NCBI GenBank assembly: GCA_026417995.1
Contig: JAOACF010000004.1
Span: 1-41,116, forward strand
Length of the DNA: 41,116 nt
DNA from: Negativicutes bacterium
Lineage (GTDB): Bacteria > Bacillota > Negativicutes > Sporomusales > JAOACF01
Direction: 5' to 3'
In this document: positions 7,733 to 16,048 of the stretch, in pieces
Numbering within the stretch: position 1 is the first letter of the stretch
Layout: each line of letters opens with the position of its first letter
Program-made: the position numbers and the translations under genes
The notes under the pieces: model-generated
Seen by the model: only the letters and a program-made list of their open reading frames with translations
The model's database searches: none
What the model was told of the DNA's origin: nothing

Positions 7733-8080
7733 GTGATTAAACGAGCCGCGGAGTTAACGACAGAGGTGTTCCCCAACCGGTTTGGGGGCAAAGGAGAACT
7801 CAAGGTAACCAAGCTGCTGGAAATGGACCAATTTCACGGCAAAGGCAGGCTGTTTGCCCGCAATGTGCTTGAGCCGGGATCGTCTCTTGGCTGGCACGAA
7901 CACAAAGGCGATGTCGAGGCTTATTACATCATCGCCGGTGAAGGAACAGTCAACGACAACGGTACCCTGGTGCAGGTCAAGGCGGGAGATGTCATCTACA
8001 CCAATAATGGCGAGAGTCATTCGATCGAAAACACCGGCACGGAAACACTCGAGTTCATAGCCCTAATTCTATATGTGTAG
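7733..8080 (+). CDS. Small single-domain cupin protein
   Basis: A 115-aa protein with one cupin barrel. Motif 1 is GWHEHKGDVEAYYIIAGEG (two His and a Glu as metal ligands). Motif 2 is GDVIYTNNGESHSIEN (third His). The start is a GTG with GGAGGG 6 bases upstream. It is the last gene of the gcl operon and is followed directly by a terminator. Its role is unknown; a metal-dependent isomerase, or a protein acting on a reactive aldehyde intermediate, are guesses from context only. Confidence 0.85.
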   Translation: MIKRAAELTTEVFPNRFGGKGELKVTKLLEMDQFHGKGRLFARNVLEPGSSLGWHEHKGDVEAYYIIAGEGTVNDNGTLVQVKAGDVIYTNNGESHSIENTGTETLEFIALILYV

Positions 8081-8103
8081 CTAGCAACGCAGACTGTACG
8101 AAG

Positions 8104-8140
8104 CAAGATCGCGAACCCTTTGCCGCGATCTTGTTTTTTT
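8104..8140 (+). terminator. Terminator of the gcl operon
   Basis: CAAGATCGCG (8104-8113) pairs perfectly with CGCGATCTTG (8124-8133), followed by a run of T to 8140. Confidence 0.92.
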
Positions 8141-8199
8141 GCCGAAAGAAGTAAGAAATTTCATAACATTAAAAAACTAATTGGAAGGGTTGTGTGTCT

Positions 8200-9849
8200 A
8201 TGCAGTGGTTGCAAAATTATGCGGCGGTAGGCGGCAGTTTGGGGCTTACGGCTTTGGTCGTGGCAATTCCGATTTTCTATTTGTTCTGGGCGCTCGCCGT
8301 AAAGCGGATGAAAGGACATATCGCCGGGATATCGACTTTGCTGCTGACTATCGCTGTTGTTGTCTTAGCCTACGGCATGCCGGTCAGCGTTGCATTTTCC
8401 GCATCGGCGCTGGGCATGGTTACAGGTTTGTTTCCGATCGGCTGGATCATTTTGACCGCCGTATTCCTTTATAACTTGACAGTCGAGTCCGGACAGTTTG
8501 AGATTATAAAAAGTTCGATTTCATCGCTGTCTACCGATCGCCGGCTGCAGGCGCTGCTCGTAGCCTTTTGCTTCTCTGCTTTCATGGAAGGCGTGTCGGG
8601 GCAGGGCGCTCCGGTAGCCGTTGCTGCCGCCATGCTGATAGGACTTGGTTTTCCGGCGCTGCCGGCCGCCGTCATTTGCCTTGTTGCCAACACGCCGCCG
8701 GTACCTTTTGGCCCGGTCGGGACACCGACAATTATGATGTCGACGGTTACGGAGATTAATAGCTTAACCGTATCCAAGGCGATTGGCCTGGATATGACGA
8801 TCCTGGCGCTGGTTATCCCCATATTCATGCTGGTGGTGGTCGCTGGCTGGAAAAATGTAGCAGGAGTGCTGCCCGCAGCTCTCGTGGCAGGCGGCAGCTA
8901 TGCCGTCACCAACTACTATGTGAGCCAGTTCATGGGACCGGAGTTGCCGGCCATTCTGTCCTCCTTCGGTTCAATGGTCTGCCTGGGTGTCTTTTTGCGC
9001 TACTGGCGGCCGGAAACCATCTGGCGTTTCCCCAATGACCCGGAGGTTTCTCAGAGTACAGCCGGCCAGTATAGCCTGGGACAGATTGTCAAAGCATGGT
9101 CGCCGTTTATCATTCTCATGGCGGTTATGGGCATTTGGGGCACTCCCGCCTTCAAAAACTGGGTGGCGAAAGACCTGAAATGGTTTGTCATGATTCCCTC
9201 CTGGCCAGGTTTGGACGGCATCGTCTATCGGACCGCGCCGATCGTAGCCGCGCCGGCAAAATATGCGGCAAGCTACCGGTGGGACTTCTTCTCGGCGCCG
9301 GGCACGGCCATGCTGTTTTCCGCGCTGATATCCATGGCGGTTCTAGGCATTAGTCCCGCAACAGGCTTCAGGGGGTTCGTCAAAACCTTCCGGCAGCTGC
9401 AATTCTCCCTGGTTACTCTGGCCTCCGTCCTCGGCATCGGCTTTCTGGCCAACTACTCCGGAATGTCCTACACGCTTGGTCTGGCGTTTGCCTTCTATAC
9501 CGGCATGCTGTTCCCCGTATTTTCGCCGATTATCGGTTATCTGGGCGTTTTCCTGACGGGTTCGGTAACTTCCTCTGCCGCCTTGTTCGGCAAACTGCAG
9601 CAGGTAACAGCCACACAGCTTGGCTTAAATCCGATGCTGACAATCTCCGCCAACTTGTTTGGCGCTGACATTGGCAAATTGATCTCTCCCCAATCCATAG
9701 CTGTGGCATGTGCCGCTACCGGTTTGGTCGGACGGGAAACCGACATCTTCCGGATCACCGTCAAATATTCGGTCTATCTGCTGTTGTTCGTCATTGCCAT
9801 CGTCCTGATCAAAGCCTGGTTCATCCCGGGGATACTGCCGAAGATTTAG
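8200..9849 (+). CDS. L-lactate permease family transporter (lactate or glycolate)
   Basis: A polytopic membrane protein of about 549 aa of the LctP/LldP/GlcA family, with roughly 12 or more hydrophobic segments. It carries the family motif EGVSGQGAPVAVAAAML, related to the EGVAGFGTPVA type in LldP, and the ANTPPVPFGPVGTP segment. These permeases import lactate or glycolate with protons. The neighbouring glyoxylate operon makes glycolate an attractive substrate, but that is inference. It is separated from that operon by a terminator, so it has its own transcript. The start is uncertain: ATG at 8200 or GTG at 8194, both close to GGAAGGG at 8183. Confidence 0.9.
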   Translation: MQWLQNYAAVGGSLGLTALVVAIPIFYLFWALAVKRMKGHIAGISTLLLTIAVVVLAYGMPVSVAFSASALGMVTGLFPIGWIILTAVFLYNLTVESGQFEIIKSSISSLSTDRRLQALLVAFCFSAFMEGVSGQGAPVAVAAAMLIGLGFPALPAAVICLVANTPPVPFGPVGTPTIMMSTVTEINSLTVSKAIGLDMTILALVIPIFMLVVVAGWKNVAGVLPAALVAGGSYAVTNYYVSQFMGPELPAILSSFGSMVCLGVFLRYWRPETIWRFPNDPEVSQSTAGQYSLGQIVKAWSPFIILMAVMGIWGTPAFKNWVAKDLKWFVMIPSWPGLDGIVYRTAPIVAAPAKYAASYRWDFFSAPGTAMLFSALISMAVLGISPATGFRGFVKTFRQLQFSLVTLASVLGIGFLANYSGMSYTLGLAFAFYTGMLFPVFSPIIGYLGVFLTGSVTSSAALFGKLQQVTATQLGLNPMLTISANLFGADIGKLISPQSIAVACAATGLVGRETDIFRITVKYSVYLLLFVIAIVLIKAWFIPGILPKI

Positions 9850-9859
9850 CCGTGAGGCA

Positions 9860-9902
9860 AGCAGGCGCGCTGCCGGTGCTTGGCAGTACGTCTGCTTTTT
9901 TC
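9860..9902 (+). terminator. Terminator after the permease
   Basis: An imperfect stem pairs AGCAG...CTGCC (9860-9874) with GGCAG...CTGCT (9882-9896), followed by T to 9901. Confidence 0.75.
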
Positions 9903-9981
9903 TGTCTGCTGTTGGCGTGCAAGGAGATTTAGTATGGTTCTTGCATGAATAATCCATAGCTTTAGATAACAGGAGGAACAT

Positions 9982-11202
9982 ATGGAACTGACCGGAAATG
10001 TTTTGATCGCGCAAGGGGGCGGACCGACAGCGGTTATAAACCAGACGCTGGCGGGTATCGTGCAAGAAGCCCGGAAGTTTCCGCAGTGCACCCGGATTTA
10101 CGGGGCGCTGCATGGTGTTGAGGGTATTGTCAATGAAGATTTCCTAGATTTGACCCAGGAAACAAGCCATAACTTAGAGCAAGTGGCAATGACCCCTTCT
10201 GCGGCGCTGCGGTCATCGCGGGTTAAGCCGGATACAGCTTATTGCCAAGCTATGTTCCGCGTCATGCAGGCTCATAATATCCGTTACTTTTTCTACATAG
10301 GCGGGAATGACTCGGCGGCTACGGTGCGCATTATCAGTGAAGAAGCGCAAGAGGCGGATTATCGCTTCCGTGCCATACATGTGCCCAAAACGATTGACAA
10401 CGATCTCCTGGAAAGCGATCATACTCCCGGCTATGGATCAGCCGCGCGTTTCGTGGCGCAGGCCTTCATGGGCATAAATCTGGACGTACGGGCGCTCCGC
10501 GGCGTTTACCTAGGTGTTGTCATGGGCCGGGATGCCGGTTTTCTGACGGCGGCGTCATCTATTGCCCAGAAATATCCCGGCGACGGCCCGCATCTTATCT
10601 ACCTTCCTGAACGACCCTTTGCGCTGGATGAATTTTTAGGAGACGTGAAAAGCATCTACGAATGCTGCGGCTGCTGTATTATTGCCGTTTCCGAAGGTAT
10701 CCGCAATGCCGCAGGCGAAATGATTGGACCCCAGCTTATGCGTCACGTCGACCGGGATGCACATGGCAATGTCACGCTTTCCGGCTCGGGCGCCCTGGGG
10801 GACGCTCTTGCCGATGAAATCAGACGGCGCCTCGGCATCAAGCGGGTAAGGGCCGATACCTTTGGTTATCTCCAGCGTTCCTTTTTTGGCTGTGTGTCTG
10901 ACGTCGATCAGCACGAGGCGCGTGAGGTGGGCGAGCGGGCGGTGCAGTTCGCTGTTTGGGGAGGCTGTGACGGCGCCGTAGCCATTAAGCGAACAGGCGA
11001 GTATTCAGTGGATTACCGGCTCGTGCCGTTAGCTGCTGTGGCGGGCCGGGCCCGCAGCATGCCGGATGAATTTATCAACGCGGAGGGTAATCATGTAACG
11101 GATGCTTTCCGTTATTACGTAAGGCCGCTATTGGGTTCGGGACTTAAGTCGCCCGCGATGCTGCGGGCGCCCCGGGTTCCCAGGATTTTGCACGCGGAAT
11201 AA
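9982..11202 (+). CDS. pfp: PPi-type 6-phosphofructokinase
   Basis: It interconverts fructose 6-phosphate and fructose 1,6-bisphosphate. The N-terminal GGGPTAVIN loop and the GGNDSAAT segment replace the GGDGS of ATP-dependent enzymes. The catalytic loop is PKTIDND with the lysine typical of pyrophosphate-dependent members. At 406 aa it is longer than bacterial ATP-PFK (about 320). AGGAGGA lies 5 bases before the ATG at 9982. It appears to be a single-gene unit between two terminator or promoter regions. Donor specificity is inferred from motifs only. Confidence 0.88.
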   Translation: MELTGNVLIAQGGGPTAVINQTLAGIVQEARKFPQCTRIYGALHGVEGIVNEDFLDLTQETSHNLEQVAMTPSAALRSSRVKPDTAYCQAMFRVMQAHNIRYFFYIGGNDSAATVRIISEEAQEADYRFRAIHVPKTIDNDLLESDHTPGYGSAARFVAQAFMGINLDVRALRGVYLGVVMGRDAGFLTAASSIAQKYPGDGPHLIYLPERPFALDEFLGDVKSIYECCGCCIIAVSEGIRNAAGEMIGPQLMRHVDRDAHGNVTLSGSGALGDALADEIRRRLGIKRVRADTFGYLQRSFFGCVSDVDQHEAREVGERAVQFAVWGGCDGAVAIKRTGEYSVDYRLVPLAAVAGRARSMPDEFINAEGNHVTDAFRYYVRPLLGSGLKSPAMLRAPRVPRILHAE

Positions 11203-11278
11203 TACGGCGAGATACATAAAAGGGGGCGTGTCACTGCGAGCATTACGCGGCAGTCTCACATCTTGCCTGGCTAGCCCG

Positions 11279-11307
11279 TTGACCTCCTTGAGACTGTCTG
11301 GTATAAT
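11279..11307 (+). promoter_or_regulatory. Strong promoter of the cobalamin riboswitch transcript
   Basis: TTGACC (11279-11284), a 17-base spacer and TATAAT (11302-11307). An 8-bp exact inverted repeat, CAGTCTCA (11251-11258) and TGAGACTG (11289-11296), has its right arm within the spacer. It could be an operator or the end of pfp. Confidence 0.8.
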
Positions 11308-11331
11308 TTTGTATAGTTTAAATACTGTTAC

Positions 11332-11491
11332 GGTCAAGGAGCCTCGTTATGAGGAGAATAGGGAAGTCCGAGCATGCGATGCATGCGTAGGCGCGGGCCC
11401 GCCACTGTACCGGGAAGACCTTACAAGGCCACTCGCAAGGGGAAGGCGTAATGTGTCGATGCACCGGGAGCCAGGAGACCTGCCTTAGACC
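11332..11491 (+). ncRNA. Cobalamin (B12) riboswitch aptamer
   Basis: Conserved elements appear in order: ATAGGGAAGTCCG, GCCACTGTACCGGGAAGACC (11401-11420) and the B12 box AGCCAGGAGACCTGCC (11469-11484). A closing P1 helix pairs 11332-11339 with 11483-11491. It precedes a terminator and the cobT fusion gene, so it most probably switches off that gene when adenosylcobamide is plentiful. Confidence 0.93.
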
Positions 11492-11512
11492 TTTCAATCC
11501 TTCCTGGACAAG

Positions 11513-11551
11513 AAGGCTTTTTTGGAGTTGCTTCCAAAGAGGCCTTTTTTT
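11513..11551 (+). terminator. Riboswitch-controlled terminator
   Basis: Arms 11513-11526 and 11533-11546 form a 14-bp stem with two G-U pairs, followed by T to 11551. It sits between the aptamer and the cobT ribosome-binding site, as an expression-platform terminator would. Confidence 0.88.
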
Positions 11552-11574
11552 ATTCATTATGCTTGGAGGTTGAC

Positions 11575-13539
11575 ATGGAGTTATTACAGAAAACACTTGC
11601 CCAAATTCATTCACCCGATAATTTTAGCTTATCCGCCGCGGCTCGGCTCAATTGCCTGCGGGCGTTTGGCCGGATTGAACAAATGACCTGGCAGTATATG
11701 CGGATCAGAGGCAAGGCAATGCCTGAGCCGCCGCATTGCACAATGGTTGTCGCCTGTGCCGACCACGGGGTGGCGCGCAATGGCCTCAGCGCATACCCCG
11801 TAGAAACCACAATGCACATGACGGCTAATTATTTAATTTCCCAAGGTGCAAGCGCCAATGCTTTCGCCAATTTCAGCGGTTCAGACATGGTAGTTGTCGA
11901 CGTGGGAGTAGCAGGCGACCTGTCTAATGTTCCCGGCCTGCGCCACCGCAAAATTGCTTGGGGAACGCAAGATTTTACGCTGGGGCCGGCAATGAGCCGT
12001 GAACAGGCGATAGCGGCATTGGAAGCCGGCATTGAAATTGTCGATGAACGGGTGAAGCAAGGCTACACCTGTTTCAGCTTAGGAGAAATGGGCATCGGCA
12101 ATACAACGTCCAGCGCGGCAATAGTCGGAGCCTTTACCGGGCTGCCGCCGGAAAAGGTAACCGGACGCGGCACCGGCATTTCGGACAGCCGCATGAAACT
12201 GAAAATAGAGGCCGTCCGCCGCGCCTTAGCCATAAACCTACCTGATCCGGCAGACGGTATCGATGTGCTGGCGAAAGTGGGCGGCTTTGAGCTGGGAGCG
12301 CTGGCCGGCGTGGTGCTGGGTGCTGCGGCCAACCGCTGCGCGGTCATCATTGACGGGCTGAATACTACGGCTGCCGCCCTGATTGCCAACGCGATTCATC
12401 CGGCAAGCAAGGAATATATCCTGCCCTCCCATTTATCGGGCGAGCCCGGCCATATTCTTGCGCTAAAAAAGCTGGGCTTGACGCCGTGCTTGGATATGGG
12501 CGTACGGCTGGGGGAGGCGATTGGGGCGTCAGTCGTAGTTAAGTTGCTGAAAATGGCGTTTCAAGCCGTGGTTCTGCCGGCAGCTGAGGAAGCGCAGCTC
12601 CTAACTTTGCCGCCAAATACCCAGGGCGCAGTTGTTGATCTCAAGATAAGGCCGCTAGATCAAGCGGCAATGGCAAAATGTCAGCTTCGGCTTGATAACC
12701 TGACCAAACCCCTGGGGAGCCTGCACTCCTTTGAACAGATCGCCCTGAGACTGGCAGGTATTACCGGAAATCCCCGGCCGCAGGCGTTGAAGAAAAGTCT
12801 GATCGTTGTGAACGGCAGGCGGGCCGGAGAAAAAGATGGCGAAGCAATCTCCCCTGCCTTGCAGACGGCCGCCGCTTGCGCAGCCGCGGATTTAAGCATG
12901 ATCCAGGCTGATACTTGCCGGGGCGAGATAACCAAGCAAGAGATGCGGGAGCTTATTCGGGCAGGAAGCGACGCGGCTTTTGCCAAAACGAAGCAGGGAA
13001 CGCAAGTCATTGGTCTGGGAGTGGCGGGGGTAGGCGGCGCCGCCGGTGCGGCCGTGACCGCTTACTATGAAGCGTGCCGAACGGATGCGGCGGCCGCTGC
13101 CGCTACGGCGCCGCTCGGTGCCGCTATGGATGAGGCTGTCCAAGTGCTAGGCCGGTACGGCAACGCCGAACTTGCCATGCTTGCCGGCATGATACTGGGG
13201 GCTGCGGCCGGCGGCTGCGCCGTTGTGCTTGATGGCCCGGCTGTCTGTGCGGCGGCACTGATCGCCGTAAATATTCGGCCGGAAGTGCAGCACTACCTGA
13301 TTGGCGCGCATTACTCAAGGCATCCGGCGCAAAGGACTGCGCTTGAACTGCTGGGCATACCCGCGTATCTCTATCTTGATATGGAGGGAGATGACGGCTG
13401 CGGCGCGGCGCTGGGAATGCTGCTTATCGACGCGGCTCTTCATGTGCTAAACGACATGAAAACTTTTGGCGAAGCGGAAGTAGCCGTGGCGCAGGACGGG
13501 CCGGGCGCTCTCCGGCAGAGCAAAGATGTGCGGGATTAG
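11575..13539 (+). CDS. cobT: Tandem CobT-CobT fusion (cobamide lower-ligand phosphoribosyltransferase)
   Basis: CobT transfers phosphoribose from nicotinate mononucleotide to the lower ligand base of cobamides. This 654-aa protein has two CobT-like domains. Domain 1 (about residues 1-350) keeps ADHGV, GEMGIGNTTSSAA, the LPSHLSGEPG segment and the catalytic Glu (Glu314 in VRLGEAIG), but has lost the N-terminal KPPGSLGRLE element. Domain 2 (from about residue 365) keeps that element (LDNLTKPLGSL at 373-383) but lacks GNTT, and has Asp607 where the catalytic Glu belongs. The two halves look complementary. Sporomusa ovata ArsAB, a CobT-like heterodimer that activates phenols, is a possible relative. 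GGAGG precedes the ATG at 11575, and the gene is riboswitch controlled. Confidence 0.88.
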   Translation: MELLQKTLAQIHSPDNFSLSAAARLNCLRAFGRIEQMTWQYMRIRGKAMPEPPHCTMVVACADHGVARNGLSAYPVETTMHMTANYLISQGASANAFANFSGSDMVVVDVGVAGDLSNVPGLRHRKIAWGTQDFTLGPAMSREQAIAALEAGIEIVDERVKQGYTCFSLGEMGIGNTTSSAAIVGAFTGLPPEKVTGRGTGISDSRMKLKIEAVRRALAINLPDPADGIDVLAKVGGFELGALAGVVLGAAANRCAVIIDGLNTTAAALIANAIHPASKEYILPSHLSGEPGHILALKKLGLTPCLDMGVRLGEAIGASVVVKLLKMAFQAVVLPAAEEAQLLTLPPNTQGAVVDLKIRPLDQAAMAKCQLRLDNLTKPLGSLHSFEQIALRLAGITGNPRPQALKKSLIVVNGRRAGEKDGEAISPALQTAAACAAADLSMIQADTCRGEITKQEMRELIRAGSDAAFAKTKQGTQVIGLGVAGVGGAAGAAVTAYYEACRTDAAAAAATAPLGAAMDEAVQVLGRYGNAELAMLAGMILGAAAGGCAVVLDGPAVCAAALIAVNIRPEVQHYLIGAHYSRHPAQRTALELLGIPAYLYLDMEGDDGCGAALGMLLIDAALHVLNDMKTFGEAEVAVAQDGPGALRQSKDVRD

Positions 13540-13576
13540 AAAAATTTGTGTGCCGGCGCGATAAAGAAAACCAATA

Positions 13577-13620
13577 ATAAAGGCAGCCAGTTTCCTTTGC
13601 GGCGAATGGCTGCCTTTTAT
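13577..13620. terminator. Terminator between cobT and lacI-type gene
   Basis: AAAGGCAGCCA (13579-13589) pairs with TGGCTGCCTTT (13607-13617), flanked by A-rich sequence on the left and TTTTAT on the right. It could act in both directions. Confidence 0.85.
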
Positions 13621-13645
13621 AAATAACGAGGCGAGTTATTCTTTT

Positions 13646-14674
13646 TTACGTTTCATCCGGCGGGCTGCAGGATTGACGCACCACCAGCTCGGGTTCAAGT
13701 ATTACGGTTTGCGGATCAGCCTCCGAACCCTCAAGCCTAGCTTGCAAGAGGCGGGCCGCGTATGCGCCCATCATCCGGGTGCACGCCGAAACGGTCGTAA
13801 TCTTAGGGCTGAAGATCGCCGCTTCGGGAATATCGTCGAAGCCGACAATGGCGATATCTTTACCGGGAACCAGCCCCAGTTCGCGCATTTTCATCATGAC
13901 GCCGATCGCGATTGTGTCGTTATAGCAGAAAGCGGCGGTAGGCAGCGGGGATACTTTAAGCAGCTTTTGAATCACTTCAATGCCGCCCTCGCGTGTGGCC
14001 GGGCTTTCAAATACAAGAGAGTTGTCGACTGTCAGGCCTGCGGCAAGGTGGGCGCTGTCAAAGCCTTGTTTGCGTCCCTGCCAGGAGGATAGCTTGGAAT
14101 AGCCGCCCAGAAAGGCAATGCTGCGGTGCCCTTTTTTTATCAAATATTCGGCGGCAATTTGCCCGCCCTTCACATTATCTATGCCCACATAATCGCATTC
14201 CGCTCCCCGGAGTGTTCTGTTCACCAAAACTACCGGAATATCCCGGCTTAAGATCCGGTTAACCGTTTCGCTGTCGCTGCCGGGGGCCGCCGACAAGATG
14301 ATGCCGCCAACCCGGTGCTCGAGCATGGTAGACAACAGGCGTTCCTGAATCGCCGGCGAATCGAATGTCGTCCCCAGAATTACCGTTTTGCCGAACTTGT
14401 CCAGTTCCTGGTGGATACCTACCAGTAATTCGGAATAAAACGGGTTGGCAAGCTCCATAATGATCAGGCCAACCGTCGTTGAGTCCCGGGAACGCAGATT
14501 GGCGGCGATCCGATCATAAACATAACCAAGCTCCTGCATCGATGCCAGCACCTTATCGCGGGTAGCTTTGGCGATATTCGGGCTGCCGCGCAGAGCCAGC
14601 GAAGCGGTCGCGCGCGACACGCCGGCATGCTCGGCGACATCCAGCAATGTAACATGGCGCTTTTTTTGTTTCAA
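13646..14674 (-). CDS. LacI-family transcriptional regulator
   Basis: About 342 aa. The N-terminal DNA-binding domain is TLLDVAEHAGVSRATASLAL with the hinge helix ending in RDKVLASMQELGYV. A periplasmic-binding-like sugar domain follows, with NPFYSELL and GFDDIPEA. I favour the TTG at 14674 because AGGTG (minus strand) is 6 bases upstream; an in-frame GTG at 14683 overlaps that site. It diverges from the dehydrogenase-TRAP operon, whose promoter overlaps a 13-bp perfect inverted repeat, so it probably represses that operon. The inducer is unknown. Confidence 0.9.
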   Translation of the reverse strand: MKQKKRHVTLLDVAEHAGVSRATASLALRGSPNIAKATRDKVLASMQELGYVYDRIAANLRSRDSTTVGLIIMELANPFYSELLVGIHQELDKFGKTVILGTTFDSPAIQERLLSTMLEHRVGGIILSAAPGSDSETVNRILSRDIPVVLVNRTLRGAECDYVGIDNVKGGQIAAEYLIKKGHRSIAFLGGYSKLSSWQGRKQGFDSAHLAAGLTVDNSLVFESPATREGGIEVIQKLLKVSPLPTAAFCYNDTIAIGVMMKMRELGLVPGKDIAIVGFDDIPEAAIFSPKITTVSACTRMMGAYAARLLQARLEGSEADPQTVILEPELVVRQSCSPPDET

Positions 14675-14847
14675 TATAATCACCTAATTCATAAGGCTGA
14701 TAACCAACAGGATTTTCAGATAATTACAAACCAATTATATAATACCACAGGTATTGTTAACAATCATGCTAATTTGCCGAATTTTAGAAACAAAATTCGG
14801 CATAATATGTGAAAAAAATCACTTAATCTGAATAATCAGAAATTAGC

Positions 14848-14876
14848 TTGACAAGAAGAAAAAAGGCGACTATACT
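14848..14876 (+). promoter_or_regulatory. Promoter of the dehydrogenase-TRAP operon
   Basis: TTGACA (14848-14853), a 17-base spacer and TATACT (14871-14876), a near-consensus sigma-A promoter. The operator repeat starts two bases downstream. The rest of the 14675-15001 gap is AT-rich, with no gene seen. Confidence 0.85.
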
Positions 14877-14878
14877 TC

Positions 14879-14911
14879 TTTTTAGATCGATCTATTAAAT
14901 CGATCTAAAAA
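14879..14911 (+). promoter_or_regulatory. LacI-type operator, 13-bp perfect inverted repeat
   Basis: TTTTTAGATCGAT (14879-14891) and ATCGATCTAAAAA (14899-14911) are exact inverted repeats around 7 bases. They cover the expected transcription start. Two more ATCGA-containing sites lie downstream at 14924-14929 and 14960-14964. TCGATGC (14925-14931) and GCATCGA (14958-14964) are again exact inverted repeats. Repression by the adjacent LacI protein is inferred. Confidence 0.75.
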
Positions 14912-15001
14912 AGAAAACGTGAAATCGATGCGGCAGGAGGGGGGGCGGAAAACGTCTGCATCGAGATTATATAGTCGAAGTAAAAAACGCACTAAAAGCA
15001 G

Positions 15002-15997
15002 GTGATCACAACGTTCGAGTTATATTTGGATAGGCCTGACGAACTGAAGCTGAGAGAAGCTGCGCCGCTTCCAGCCTTGCAAGCTAACGAGGTTAAACTT
15101 AAAGTGATCTATGGCGGAATATGCGGTTCAGATCTTAGGGTCTATAAGGGATTAATCAGCTATGCAAAGTACCCGATCCGGCCCGGGCATGAAGTATTGG
15201 GCGTCATCGTCGAAGCCGGCTCTGCCGTTTCCTATCCGGTCGGTACAAGGGTTGCGGTTTTCCCCAATACGTTTTGCGGAACCTGTGAGTTCTGCCAGAG
15301 CGGCAAGACCAATATCTGTAAGCACAAACAGCCGCTGGGGGTAGCAATTGACGGCGTTTTTGCCCAGGAAGTCGTGCTTGAGGCAAAGTACGTTGTTCCG
15401 GTGCCTGATGCGATGGCTAATGAACGGGCAATACTGATCGAACCATTCGCCGTAACTGTCCATGCCCTTAAAAAAGCCAATATCACCAAAGGAACTACGG
15501 TTGCCATTGTAGGCGGCGGGACGGAAGGTTTGCTGTCGGTTGCCCTGGCGCTTCATTTAGGCGCCGCAGTAACCGTAATCGACATTAATCCGGCCAAGTT
15601 GGCACTGGCGAAAAAGCTCGGCAATGTTGCTGCGCTGCAGCCGCATGAAGTTAAAGATCAGGTGTTTGACGTAGTCGTCGAAGCGGCTGGCGTAAAAGCG
15701 GCAATTGAACAGGCCATGCAGCTTGTCAAACCTGGCGGCGCCATGATTGCGCTGGGCATTACCGGAGATCCTGTCAATCTATATCCGATTCACATTGTCC
15801 GCAGCGAGATAACCATCTATGGGACAATTATCTATACGCTGAAGGATTTTGCCGCTGCCATTCAATATCTCAACGATCCCGCTTTTTACGTTGACCCGAT
15901 TGTATCAATGATTGTTCCTTATACTGGCTACCGGCAGGCTTTTGCCGACGCGCTTTCGGGAAAGTACGCCAAAATCGTGCTGGACTTTCAGGACTAA
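15002..15997 (+). CDS. Zinc-dependent medium-chain dehydrogenase (polyol/sugar acid type)
   Basis: A 331-aa medium-chain alcohol dehydrogenase. It has the catalytic zinc motif RPGHEVLG, the structural zinc cysteines in FCGTCEFCQSGKTNIC, the Rossmann GGGTEG loop, and an Asp (VIDINP) after strand 2 suggesting NAD+. It is very similar to the dehydrogenase at 35989-36978. The only standard start after the upstream stop (14993) is GTG at 15002. Alignment with the paralogue, and an AGGTG site, would instead favour an ACG at 15011. It is first in an operon with dctPQM, so it probably oxidises the imported compound. The substrate is unknown. Confidence 0.88.
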   Translation: MITTFELYLDRPDELKLREAAPLPALQANEVKLKVIYGGICGSDLRVYKGLISYAKYPIRPGHEVLGVIVEAGSAVSYPVGTRVAVFPNTFCGTCEFCQSGKTNICKHKQPLGVAIDGVFAQEVVLEAKYVVPVPDAMANERAILIEPFAVTVHALKKANITKGTTVAIVGGGTEGLLSVALALHLGAAVTVIDINPAKLALAKKLGNVAALQPHEVKDQVFDVVVEAAGVKAAIEQAMQLVKPGGAMIALGITGDPVNLYPIHIVRSEITIYGTIIYTLKDFAAAIQYLNDPAFYVDPIVSMIVPYTGYRQAFADALSGKYAKIVLDFQD

Positions 15998-16048
15998 GTT
16001 TTTTGAAGTAGAGCTATTAGCTAAAATTTGCGAGAGGGGCAAGAAGAA

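Noticed and set aside
9941..9968. Promoter TTGCAT-16-TAGATA upstream of pfp
   Set aside because: Its start point would fall within or right beside the pfp ribosome-binding site, leaving almost no leader.
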